DNA of 43,912 bases from Candidatus Parcubacteria bacterium. GTDB taxonomy: Bacteria; Patescibacteriota; Patescibacteriia; CAIXNZ01. Numbering within the stretch: position 1 is the first letter of the stretch; every line of letters starts with the position of its first letter. Positions 33,955 through 42,280 of this stretch are shown here, in pieces. A model generated the notes under the pieces. The model ran no database searches. It saw only the letters and a list, made by a program, of their open reading frames with translations, and was not told where the DNA came from. The position numbers and the translations under genes are program-made. The stretch spans positions 1-43,912 of the forward strand of contig JAPLYC010000045.1 in NCBI GenBank assembly GCA_026395755.1. Direction: 5' to 3'.

Positions 33955-34956
33955 TTACTTTGCCGAAGAAATCGGACTCCATTCTTGGCCATTGGCGAAG
34001 ACGGTTTTGGTGGTAAAGGTTCCGTCAGGGCAGAGATCTATAACCTTTCCGCCCTTAATGAGCCTTGATTCTCCATAACCGGCATAACCCGTGGCTCGCA
34101 GGTATTCGAAATGAACACCCAGCCAATCCCCTTCAAAATCATTTAGATGGTCGTGACCGCAAAACATTCCCTTAATCTGTCCTGTCTCCACAATAGCCTC
34201 CATTGTTTCGGGATCACAACGTCCAAAATTCACCCCTTCATGACGGATGCCCATAGCCATGTTGTTTCGGACCATTTGACTGTAAGCCAAAATCGGAACA
34301 TGACAGAATAGCAGAGACGGAGGTACAACGGACGACTCTTGCCGGATACGATCAGTCTCATTTTTGAGCCAGGCTATCTGGCTTGGACCGAAACCAATTT
34401 TAGGTGCAGCGTCGTTGATGAAAATCAGATTCCAGGTTGTCAGTTCGCCATTAGTGACCTTGAGTCTGTAATTACCGTTAGTCTTAAAGCCACGGTAAAG
34501 AGAACCGGGAGTGGAAGCTAACAACTCCTCGCACACAGCAAAGTCGTCAGCTTTGTCGTGGTTTCCCCTTACATAAGCCCAAGGCCTTCCGAGATCAGAC
34601 ATGACTTTGCAGAAGTAACGGCAGAACTCGATGCCCTTGCCTTTCGGGTTCTCAAACCAGGCATCCCCGGTAACAATGACCAGGTCAGGCTGATGCAGTT
34701 CGTTCATCTTCTTCATATCACGGACTGTCCACTCGTCAATCTTTCGGCCAATCTGTCCAAAATGCAAATCCGTAAAGGCAAGTATCCTGAGATTGCCATC
34801 GGATTTGGCAGCAATTTGTCCGACCCAGGGGTAAGCTGAGTCCGATACCGAACGAATCGGAAGTATAGCTCCAGCCAAGACCAAACTCGCAATGAACAAA
34901 AAAATGCGCCAATCGATTTCATGATACTTCGCCATAATCCCCCTCCTAATCCCCAA
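33955..34956 (-). CDS. metallophosphoesterase (calcineurin-like)
   Basis: LAFTDLHFGQIG, VIVTGDAWFE, VRGNHD, FCHVPI, FCGHDH motifs; TM near N-terminus. Confidence 0.92.
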   Translation of the reverse strand: MGIRRGIMAKYHEIDWRIFLFIASLVLAGAILPIRSVSDSAYPWVGQIAAKSDGNLRILAFTDLHFGQIGRKIDEWTVRDMKKMNELHQPDLVIVTGDAWFENPKGKGIEFCRYFCKVMSDLGRPWAYVRGNHDKADDFAVCEELLASTPGSLYRGFKTNGNYRLKVTNGELTTWNLIFINDAAPKIGFGPSQIAWLKNETDRIRQESSVVPPSLLFCHVPILAYSQMVRNNMAMGIRHEGVNFGRCDPETMEAIVETGQIKGMFCGHDHLNDFEGDWLGVHFEYLRATGYAGYGESRLIKGGKVIDLCPDGTFTTKTVFANGQEWSPISSAK

Positions 34957-35126
34957 ATATTTTCTGGGAATCTGAATAGTTTTATCCCAAGTTACTAAAC
35001 AAGAAATTTTCCTTTAAAAGAATAGATATAGTTACCAGAATAAAAAAACTTTCCAATCAAGTTATTTCATTCTGTATATTCCTCCGTATTGCTAAAAATA
35101 ACAAATTTTACTCTAATAGTCAATAA

Positions 35127-35181
35127 AAAACCGCCTCAGCTTACGCACTTCGATAAACTCAGTGCAAGCTTTGGCGGTTCG
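35127..35181 (-). terminator. duplicated long-stem terminator (copy B)
   Basis: Same sequence as copy A with one mismatch (ctttggcggtt). Confidence 0.75.
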
Positions 35182-35190
35182 GAATTATTT

Positions 35191-35547
35191 TTAGCGCATC
35201 ACTCTCTTCCCATCTTTTAAGGTGAAGTCGAGCTGTGTGCTTTTGCCGCGATAATCTTGATCTTCCTTGATGTCGGGACGAGTATGAACAGCCCACCTTT
35301 TGGTGAGTAGCCTTTCGACTATTTTGGCTGCCCAGGTGCTGCGCACCGTGCTTTCCCAGAAAAAGTGCCGGATGATGTCGACGAGCTGGAGAGTCGTCAG
35401 GCTCAAGGCCAGATCGACTTTTTCTCCTTGTTCGTTGAGAACCGTCACCTCCAAGATTTGACGACTCTCAGTGGTTTCGTTCCCCAGCAGTTCATTTACC
35501 CGGAAACCGACTTTGCCGCGATGGAGAGACTGAAAAGACTGCTCCAT
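35191..35547 (-). CDS. hypothetical protein
   Basis: MEQSFQSLHRGKVGFRVNELLGN...; start set to ATG 35547 after GGAGG. Confidence 0.65.
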   Translation of the reverse strand: MEQSFQSLHRGKVGFRVNELLGNETTESRQILEVTVLNEQGEKVDLALSLTTLQLVDIIRHFFWESTVRSTWAAKIVERLLTKRWAVHTRPDIKEDQDYRGKSTQLDFTLKDGKRVMR

Positions 35548-35578
35548 GACATCCTCCTTTTTCTTTCGTTGCGGTTGA

Positions 35579-35962
35579 TTAGGTTGTGGCCGTCTGAGCC
35601 AGATGTTCGCTGACCCGCTGGGTGGCTCTACTGGCTCGATGCTCCTTGACCCGCTTGATGAAAATTTCCACGTCCGTTTTGGGGACGAGGTTGTTCTCGG
35701 CATGTTCAGTCCAGGCCTCGAAAAGTCCTTCGCCGAGTTTGGGCTTGCCGAAAGTGCCCCTGAAGAAGAAAACGGTTTCGAGGACGGACAGGCCGAGCTC
35801 TTTGGCGATCTCGGTCATGCTCATGGACGGAACCTCTCTGACGCAGTCGATAATCGACAGCGCCGTCCCACGAACTCCAGCAGCTGCCGGCGCTGACTTC
35901 CAGTCCTTGGCGCCGACCAGTTCTTTGAGTCCATCTATCCACTCGATCTGAAAAATCTTCAT
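35579..35962 (-). CDS. hypothetical protein
   Basis: 127 aa, RBS AAGGAG; LSMTEIAKELGLS-like segment hints at HTH-type helix. Confidence 0.55.
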   Translation of the reverse strand: MKIFQIEWIDGLKELVGAKDWKSAPAAAGVRGTALSIIDCVREVPSMSMTEIAKELGLSVLETVFFFRGTFGKPKLGEGLFEAWTEHAENNLVPKTDVEIFIKRVKEHRASRATQRVSEHLAQTATT

Positions 35963-35976
35963 GTTCTTGCTCCTTT

Positions 35977-36462
35977 TTAGTAGCCGAAATTTTCAGGGAA
36001 ACGGAAAATCTCGATGCTGTGAGAATGATCCTGACCTTTGGTCTTGATCACAGCGTCAAAAACCAGTTTCTTACTTTCCTTGCCCCAGTACTGCTGATGC
36101 CAGCGAACCAGATGCTCAATAACCTTATGGACGGAAGTTTCATCTTCCTCGGCCTCCGGCTTCCAAGCCACCGAACGCGCCCGATGAGCAAAGGGCTCCC
36201 CTTCAATATGAATCAGAACCTGATACTTCTCCCACTTGTAGTCTGCCCCCTCACCGCTTTGGTGATTAGTTAAGGTCGTATCCAGCGCCTCAAATGGCCG
36301 AAAGGCCACGAATTGAAGCCTGGTCCGCACCCAATCCTTGAGCATGGCCAGAGCCTTGTGCTCGGGGTGGTTGTGAGGGGCTGAAACCACGTTCGCGCTT
36401 CCGATGAAATCGCGAAGCCAGGGATTTCCAGCCAAAACACCGCTAAACTTGTTCCATTTCAT
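35977..36462 (-). CDS. hypothetical protein
   Basis: 161 aa with GGAGG RBS. Confidence 0.6.
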   Translation of the reverse strand: MKWNKFSGVLAGNPWLRDFIGSANVVSAPHNHPEHKALAMLKDWVRTRLQFVAFRPFEALDTTLTNHQSGEGADYKWEKYQVLIHIEGEPFAHRARSVAWKPEAEEDETSVHKVIEHLVRWHQQYWGKESKKLVFDAVIKTKGQDHSHSIEIFRFPENFGY

Positions 36463-36654
36463 CTTTCTTCCTCCTTGTCATATAGACAGTTAGAATGAAT
36501 ATTAGTCAGGATATACCTGACTTAAATTGCCATGATTATAGCATATTCTAGCCATAATGTCAATGTTAAAACCCGATATTACCTAGTTTTAGCAATAAAA
36601 AAAACCGCCGCAGACTTAACCTTAGCGATTATTAAAATTAATTCCACTATAACT

Positions 36655-37482
36655 TCAGACTGCCATAACCTGATAATCCGTTTCCGAACGTGCTCCTAAT
36701 CCCAATTCCTTAGCTCTTACAATCTGCCCTAATGCCCAAGGATCAGTGCCTAACATATTATTAGCCTTATAACTTTGTAAAATTTTAATGCCTTCAATAT
36801 CAACACTAACCATATCATTACCGCTCAGTAAAATGTTTGGGGTCTCCAATTTGCCGCTGCCGGGTCCGCCTTCGGTAAAACACTTGCGTCCGTCCATAAT
36901 AATTAAATCCGGTTTCAAAACTGAAGCAACTTCAGCCACCCGTTCCTGCAAATGATTTAGATGCAGACGACCGCGCATGGACGGCTTGAGCATGCCGATA
37001 TTAATTTTAAGAGCTCCGGTATAGGCAGCTAAAAAATGAGTCTTCAAGCACGGCAAAGTAATAAGCTTATCAACTTCCTGCGTAATTTTCGGGACTTTAA
37101 TACTTTTAAAATACTTACCCCCGGGAATATTTACTTTAACCCAGTCACCATTTTCAAAATTATGCCAGGTAACCTTGAATTTTCCCATGACCGCAGGCGC
37201 GCCTTTGAGACGGCAAACTTTTTCAGTATTTAAAAAATAGGTGCAAGATTCACCTACAATAATTTCCTTGGGATTTGCTTCGCTAATAATTTCAATTACT
37301 GCCTGCAAAAAATCCATGGCAGTTGAACCGGGAAAAGGATCAGCCGTATTAAAATTCGGCTTGAGTAAAACCCGATCGGTCGGCCTGATGAAGCTGGCAA
37401 TATCGCCGACGATGGGTTGGATAAGTTTTTTTATATCTGACTTTAAATCGGTAGTTGCTGTCGTTTTGGTAATTATGGACAT
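36655..37482 (-). CDS. DUF362 domain-containing protein
   Basis: VLLKPNFNTADPFPGSTAMDFLQAVIE...IIVGES...LITLPCLKTHFLAAYTGALKINIGML. Confidence 0.88.
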   Translation of the reverse strand: MSIITKTTATTDLKSDIKKLIQPIVGDIASFIRPTDRVLLKPNFNTADPFPGSTAMDFLQAVIEIISEANPKEIIVGESCTYFLNTEKVCRLKGAPAVMGKFKVTWHNFENGDWVKVNIPGGKYFKSIKVPKITQEVDKLITLPCLKTHFLAAYTGALKINIGMLKPSMRGRLHLNHLQERVAEVASVLKPDLIIMDGRKCFTEGGPGSGKLETPNILLSGNDMVSVDIEGIKILQSYKANNMLGTDPWALGQIVRAKELGLGARSETDYQVMAV

Positions 37483-37556
37483 AAACTAATTTAAAATTTA
37501 GGAAAATTTAAATAAAATATTTCCATAATTTTGCATTTTAAACTTTGAGCTTTAAA

Positions 37557-38258
37557 CTAGAAGATAGTTCTTTCCCTCGACTTTCTAATTATCTTCAATG
37601 CATCTTCCGCCTTATCGACAATACTGAACAATTTCAAATCATCAGGATTTACTGTTTTATATTTATCAACCATAGTCTTTTGAAACCAATCCACCAACGG
37701 TGTCCAAAATTCCTTACCGACTAAAATCATGGATATTTTCTGCATTTTTTTAGTTTGAATCAACATTAATATTTCCATAAATTCATCAGCCGTACCATAA
37801 CCGCCCGGGAAAAATATGTATGACTGGGCAGATGCCGCCAGCATAACTTTACGGGTAAAAAAATAGTAGAAGCCCTTACTCTTGGTTACATACTCATTAG
37901 TGCGCTGTTCTGACGGCAGCTGAATATTTATACCAATTGACTTACCGGGATTTTCTTCATAGGCGCCCTTATTCGCCGCCTCCATAATCCCGGGCCCTCC
38001 GCCCGTAATAACAGTATAACCATTTTTAGCCAGCAGCTTACCCAATTTTTCCGCTTCTTTACACCACTTATTTTTAGGATCCAAACGCGCGGAACCGAAA
38101 ATCGTGACTTCTTTGTGAAATTGGGATAAAAACTGAAAACCTTCCACAAATTCCGACATAATGCGAAAAATCCGCCAGGTAATATCTGACATTTTGTTTA
38201 ACGGGATAGCCCGTTCCATCGGGTGCATCGGGACTTTGTTACTCTTCTTTTTCGGCAT
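37557..38258 (-). CDS. LOG family protein (TIGR00730-like)
   Basis: VITGGGPGIMEAANKGA and FFPGGYGTADEFMEILMLIQTKK. Confidence 0.92.
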   Translation of the reverse strand: MPKKKSNKVPMHPMERAIPLNKMSDITWRIFRIMSEFVEGFQFLSQFHKEVTIFGSARLDPKNKWCKEAEKLGKLLAKNGYTVITGGGPGIMEAANKGAYEENPGKSIGINIQLPSEQRTNEYVTKSKGFYYFFTRKVMLAASAQSYIFFPGGYGTADEFMEILMLIQTKKMQKISMILVGKEFWTPLVDWFQKTMVDKYKTVNPDDLKLFSIVDKAEDALKIIRKSRERTIF

Positions 38259-38353
38259 AATATTAGATTTTAGTGTTTTAAATTTTAGATTTTGGATTCT
38301 AAGCTAAAACCTAAAATCTATAATCCAAAATCTTTTTATATTATACCATTTTC

Positions 38354-40135
38354 TTACTTTCTCTTAAAGTTCTTCGCCAGCTGATCCATGGTCAGTTCCA
38401 TAATAAAGGGTCGGCCATGCGGACAGGTATTTATTGTATCCATGGTAGCACGTACATCTTGAAGTAATTTAATTTGTTCCTCCAATTCCAGCTTGTCCTG
38501 GAATTTCACGGCTGCGCGGCAAGAGGCGTATTTAATAACTAAATCCTTCTTGTCTTCAACTGACTTGGCTGACATAAAATCTTCTTCCTCTAAATCATTG
38601 ACCAAGCCCAAAATTGTCTCCTTAATATCTAATTTATCCAATTCCTGCGGAACGGCATTGACCTTAAATGTATTGCCGCCGAATATTTCAATGTCAAAAC
38701 CTAAATTTATAAGAAATTCCAAACTTTGATTTAAAATTTCCACTTCACGGTGCGAAAGTTCCAAAGTCAAAGGCAGAAGTAATTTTTGGCTCTTAATTCC
38801 TGACTTGGCATATTCAGCTTTAAAACGCTCATACATCATCCGTTCCGCTGCAGCGTGCTGATCTATAATTAGAATTGCAGCAGGCGCTTCAACCAAAAGA
38901 TAAGCCAGATGGATCTGTCCTAAAAGTTTCCAATCGCCGATGACCTGGCTATCTGTCTGTTCTTCAAAGTCACTTTGTAAAAGCTGTTTGGAAAATTCCA
39001 GCGCCCGAGATACCTGACTCGGACTTGCGCTGATATTTTTAAATTGAGACTGATAATTAACTGACGGCTTATACTCCTGAGTTAAATTTTGAGGTTTCAG
39101 AGTATAAATCTTGGCTGACTTTTCTTCAGCAACCTGATATTGCGCTACAGTCATATTTTTTCCCAGACATTTTTGTACTCCCTGCAAGACAACCGTATAA
39201 ACTTCATTAGAATTAACAAATTTAACTTCGGATTTACGCGGATGCACATTGACGTCAACCAATTTAGGCGGCAATTTTATGCTCAAAACAAAAACCGGAT
39301 TTAACTCTCTGGGAATTAAACTGCCATACGCTTCTTTAACCGCCTTGGCAATCAGATAATCACTGACATAGCGATTATTCACAAAAACAAACTGTGACCT
39401 TTTATTTTGCCGCGCAATTTGCGGCCTGCCTATAAAACCAGAGATTTCAATTGTACCCTGTTGTTTAATCTCAATTAATTCCTTGGCCACATCCTGCCCC
39501 ATAACCTGCCTGACCCGGTCAAGCCAAGTAACTGCTTTGGGTAAATTTAAAACTAAAGCTTTATTATGAGTCAATTTGAAACTAATTTGCGGATGGATCA
39601 AACTAAAAGCAGTAATTATTTCCAAAATATGGTTATATTCAGTCAAAGGAGTTTTTAAAAACTTTTTACGTGCCGGCACATTATAAAAAAGATTTTTAAT
39701 AATAATTTTTGTTCCCTGGGGACAACCGCAGGGGTTAATTTCCAATTTTCCATGTTCAATTTTCAAACTTGTACCTTCTAAACTATCACCTCGTTTGGTT
39801 TCTAAACTAAATTGTGAGACTGAAGAAATACTGGCCAAAGCTTCACCGCGAAAACCCATTGTTTGAATATTAAAAAGATCCTCAAGGTTTGAAATCTTTG
39901 AGGTTGCATGACGTTCTACTGCTAATTCCGCGTCTTCTTTACTCATGCCGCTGCCATTGTCAGCAATTACAATCAAATCAATGCCGCCCTTGTCCAAGTC
40001 AATGGAAATCTGGTCAGCACCGGCGTCAATGGAATTTTCTACGAGTTCCTTAACTACAGAAGCGGGGCGTTCAACTACTTCGCCCGCAGCAATCTTATTA
40101 ATAAGGTCTTGTTCTAAGCGTTTAATTTTTGCCAT
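38354..40135 (-). CDS. mutL: DNA mismatch repair protein MutL
   Basis: INKIAAGEVVERPASVVKELVENSIDAGA...GFRGEALASISSVS...HGRPFIMEL. Confidence 0.96.
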   Translation of the reverse strand: MAKIKRLEQDLINKIAAGEVVERPASVVKELVENSIDAGADQISIDLDKGGIDLIVIADNGSGMSKEDAELAVERHATSKISNLEDLFNIQTMGFRGEALASISSVSQFSLETKRGDSLEGTSLKIEHGKLEINPCGCPQGTKIIIKNLFYNVPARKKFLKTPLTEYNHILEIITAFSLIHPQISFKLTHNKALVLNLPKAVTWLDRVRQVMGQDVAKELIEIKQQGTIEISGFIGRPQIARQNKRSQFVFVNNRYVSDYLIAKAVKEAYGSLIPRELNPVFVLSIKLPPKLVDVNVHPRKSEVKFVNSNEVYTVVLQGVQKCLGKNMTVAQYQVAEEKSAKIYTLKPQNLTQEYKPSVNYQSQFKNISASPSQVSRALEFSKQLLQSDFEEQTDSQVIGDWKLLGQIHLAYLLVEAPAAILIIDQHAAAERMMYERFKAEYAKSGIKSQKLLLPLTLELSHREVEILNQSLEFLINLGFDIEIFGGNTFKVNAVPQELDKLDIKETILGLVNDLEEEDFMSAKSVEDKKDLVIKYASCRAAVKFQDKLELEEQIKLLQDVRATMDTINTCPHGRPFIMELTMDQLAKNFKRK

Positions 40136-40251
40136 ATGTTTTTCATAAATCGTTATACGGTTTCGACATGCGTTTCGTCTAACGGTTGACGATTAACATA
40201 ACGTTAACCGATACCTAAAAACGCATAACGATAGTATAAATGTATCAACAA

Positions 40252-40280
40252 TTGACCTTTTTATCAACTTACGCTAAGGT
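40252..40280 (+). promoter_or_regulatory. sigma70-like promoter of small zinc-ribbon gene
   Basis: TTGACC-N17-TAAGGT. Confidence 0.5.
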
Positions 40281-40306
40281 GTAATTAAGTTTTCAAGGAG
40301 GAAAAA

Positions 40307-40480
40307 ATGGAGGAAGTCATTATAATTGAAAATTTTAGTGATCACAAGCTGATCAAATCGAAAAGTAGGTGTACTGACTGCAATAGTTCATTGTACCGTC
40401 AATTTAATGATGGCACTATCACTTGCGTTAAATGCCTGAAAATAATACGACATCCTGACAAAGCCCCTGGCAAAAAGTAA
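40307..40480 (+). CDS. 57-aa zinc-ribbon-like protein
   Basis: My translation, below the track cutoff: MEEVIIIENFSDHKLIKSKSRCTDCNSSLYRQFNDGTITCVKCLKIIRHPDKAPGKK; AAGGAGG RBS; followed by a terminator. Confidence 0.7.
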   Translation: MEEVIIIENFSDHKLIKSKSRCTDCNSSLYRQFNDGTITCVKCLKIIRHPDKAPGKK

Positions 40481-40514
40481 ACACCCAATGACAAAGTCTG
40501 CGGGTGTTTTTTAA
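40481..40514 (+). terminator. intrinsic terminator
   Basis: acacccaatgacaaagtctgcgggtgtttttt. Confidence 0.75.
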
Positions 40515-40555
40515 TATAAAAAAAACCGCCGGGCTGACCCAACGGTTGAAAATAA

Positions 40556-40645
40556 CTAAGAACTGTTTTTACGATTCAATAATCGCCAAACAAGCTCCAT
40601 AATTACCGCAAAAGCAAACAGACAGAAAATGATTTTTGCTATCAC
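40556..40645 (-). CDS. 29-aa membrane micropeptide
   Basis: GTG start after AAGGAG: MIAKIIFCLFAFAVIMELVWRLLNRKNSS. Confidence 0.5.
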   Translation of the reverse strand: MIAKIIFCLFAFAVIMELVWRLLNRKNSS

Positions 40646-40664
40646 GATTTCTCCTTCTTTATTT

Positions 40665-40955
40665 TTACATGAACTTGCTGGCATCAACCGCAAACCCGTT
40701 GCTTTTGCTGGTTTTTAAAACAAGCACGATTTTGCCGCAGGGCCATTGGCCAATGCCTGTGATGTTATAAGGGCCTTTACCCATCCAACGATGTAATGAA
40801 GCAATATCCTCTGGAATGAAATAATCTTCGGTTTCATCACCTGTTTTGCGTAAATCAGCTGGCATTAAATCCACCTGATCACCCGGCCGAACCAATCTTT
40901 TTCCGCCCTTACCATCTTTTAGATGAGTTTCTGGCAGATATGCGTACATTGTCAT
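40665..40955 (-). CDS. hypothetical protein
   Basis: Start set to ATG 40955 after AAGGAGG: MTMYAYLPETHLKDGKGGKRLVRPGDQVDLMPADL... Confidence 0.6.
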   Translation of the reverse strand: MTMYAYLPETHLKDGKGGKRLVRPGDQVDLMPADLRKTGDETEDYFIPEDIASLHRWMGKGPYNITGIGQWPCGKIVLVLKTSKSNGFAVDASKFM

Positions 40956-40990
40956 TTGACACCTCCTTATTTTGCAGCCGTAACTAGATG

Positions 40991-41218
40991 TTAAATTACC
41001 CAGGCCAGGATAATGACGCAAGAACCGGCAATGACCAGCCAGAAAAAGATTATCCTAACCAAAACCCGAAAGTAATCTTCTATTGACTCAAAGATTTTCG
41101 GTTCAGAAAGTAATGGCAATCTGTCCTCATAGGACTTTAAAAACCTGGAAAACTGGCGACTTTTTTTAAGAACCATTAAGCAAGCTATCAAAAAACAAAG
41201 AACAACTATCAGTTTCAT
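40991..41218 (-). CDS. small membrane protein
   Basis: MKLIVVLCFLIACLMVLKK...IIFFWLVIAGSCVIILAWVI; start set to ATG 41218 after GGAGGG. Confidence 0.6.
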   Translation of the reverse strand: MKLIVVLCFLIACLMVLKKSRQFSRFLKSYEDRLPLLSEPKIFESIEDYFRVLVRIIFFWLVIAGSCVIILAWVI

Positions 41219-41313
41219 ATTTCCCCTCCTTGTAATACTTACTAAGAAACTATCAAAATTAGCCATAATTGTCAATCCGCCATCCGTTATCTGCAATCCG
41301 CAATCTGAAAAAT

Positions 41314-41350
41314 AAAAACCGCAAGGTTGAAGTCCCTTGCGGTGGTTGTG
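41314..41350 (-). terminator. intrinsic terminator
   Basis: aaaaaccgcaaggttgaagtcccttgcggt. Confidence 0.7.
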
Positions 41351-41364
41351 GTGACGAGACTCTT

Positions 41365-41859
41365 TTAGAGTTCGACCCAGGCGGTGGCGAATGCCCGAAC
41401 GACATCGATGTGCAGGCCGGTCGGAGTGTCAATCGAGTAACGGATGTTGCCGTTGTTCAGGTCGACGATGGCCTGGCGGAAGAACTCGCGGTTCTCCGAA
41501 TCGCTACGCGGCATCATGTATCGGCACCAATTCTTGGCGTTCTCGACCATCACCTGTTTTTCCCAGGCGGCGGCGAATGCCCGAAGGACATCGATGTGCA
41601 GGCCGCTCGGAGTGTCGATCGAGTAGCGGATGTTGCCGCTGTTCAGGTCGACGAGGGCCTGGCGGAAGAACTCGCGGTTCTCCGAATCGCTGCGCGGCAT
41701 CATGTACTCGCACCAGCACTTGGCCTTCTCGGTGTCGGTCAGCGTGAGGATGAACTTCTTGTTATAGTCGTTCATCTTGGTGTTAACCGAGGCGTCGATC
41801 TTGGCGCCGAACAGGGACAGAAGAGCCACGATTACCACGAAAACAAAGCTTTTCTTCAT
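41365..41859 (-). CDS. secreted protein made of two near-identical ~55-aa repeats
   Basis: Signal peptide MKKSFVFVVIVALLSLFGAKIDA; ...CEYMMPRSDSENREFFRQALVDLNSGNIRYSIDTPSGLHIDVLRAFAAAW repeated. Confidence 0.75.
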   Translation of the reverse strand: MKKSFVFVVIVALLSLFGAKIDASVNTKMNDYNKKFILTLTDTEKAKCWCEYMMPRSDSENREFFRQALVDLNSGNIRYSIDTPSGLHIDVLRAFAAAWEKQVMVENAKNWCRYMMPRSDSENREFFRQAIVDLNNGNIRYSIDTPTGLHIDVVRAFATAWVEL

Positions 41860-41985
41860 TTTTTCTCCCGTTCCTTCTGCTGTTGTCCTGTGAAAGATCT
41901 AGGCTAATTCGCTAGTTTTAGCAAAAAAGCCGAAAATTAACTAATCTATTGCAAGTATAGCACATTTTTAACATTTTGTCAAATA

Positions 41986-42012
41986 TAAAACCGCCGGTCT
42001 CCCAGCGGTCAG
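41986..42012 (-). terminator. intrinsic terminator
   Basis: aaaaccgccggtctcccagcggt imperfect hairpin with T run on minus strand. Confidence 0.5.
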
Positions 42013-42030
42013 TTGTCCTTCCCTCCTCTC

Positions 42031-42237
42031 TTATTCTACAGGATCAAAGGGTAATTCTTCTTCCCAGATAAGTATCGGGCAAATTTTTCTTCCCGGTTCT
42101 TTATCCCAAATTTCTTTAGCTACTCGCATAGCCTCCTTTCTTTTTTCAATGCCACCTTCAACCACTAATTGCTCTTCTTTTTCTTGAGGTAATCCTCTGA
42201 AAAAACGGAAATACCACGCTTTTTTTAAATCTGCCAT
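42031..42237 (-). CDS. hypothetical protein
   Basis: Start set to ATG 42237 after AAGGAGG: MADLKKAWYFRFFRGLPQEKEEQL... Confidence 0.6.
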   Translation of the reverse strand: MADLKKAWYFRFFRGLPQEKEEQLVVEGGIEKRKEAMRVAKEIWDKEPGRKICPILIWEEELPFDPVE

Positions 42238-42280
42238 TCTTATTCCTCCTTGCGAAATAGAACTAACCTTACCAACAATA

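Noticed and set aside
35603-35951. Overlapping plus-strand ORFs (97 and 109 aa)
   Set aside because: Antisense shadows of 35579-35962 in a GC-richer stretch; the minus frame has the RBS.
41269-41907. Plus-strand 212-aa ORF, and other ORFs opposite 41365-41859
   Set aside because: Antisense to a minus-strand ORF with signal peptide and RBS; the repeated content follows from the duplicated DNA.
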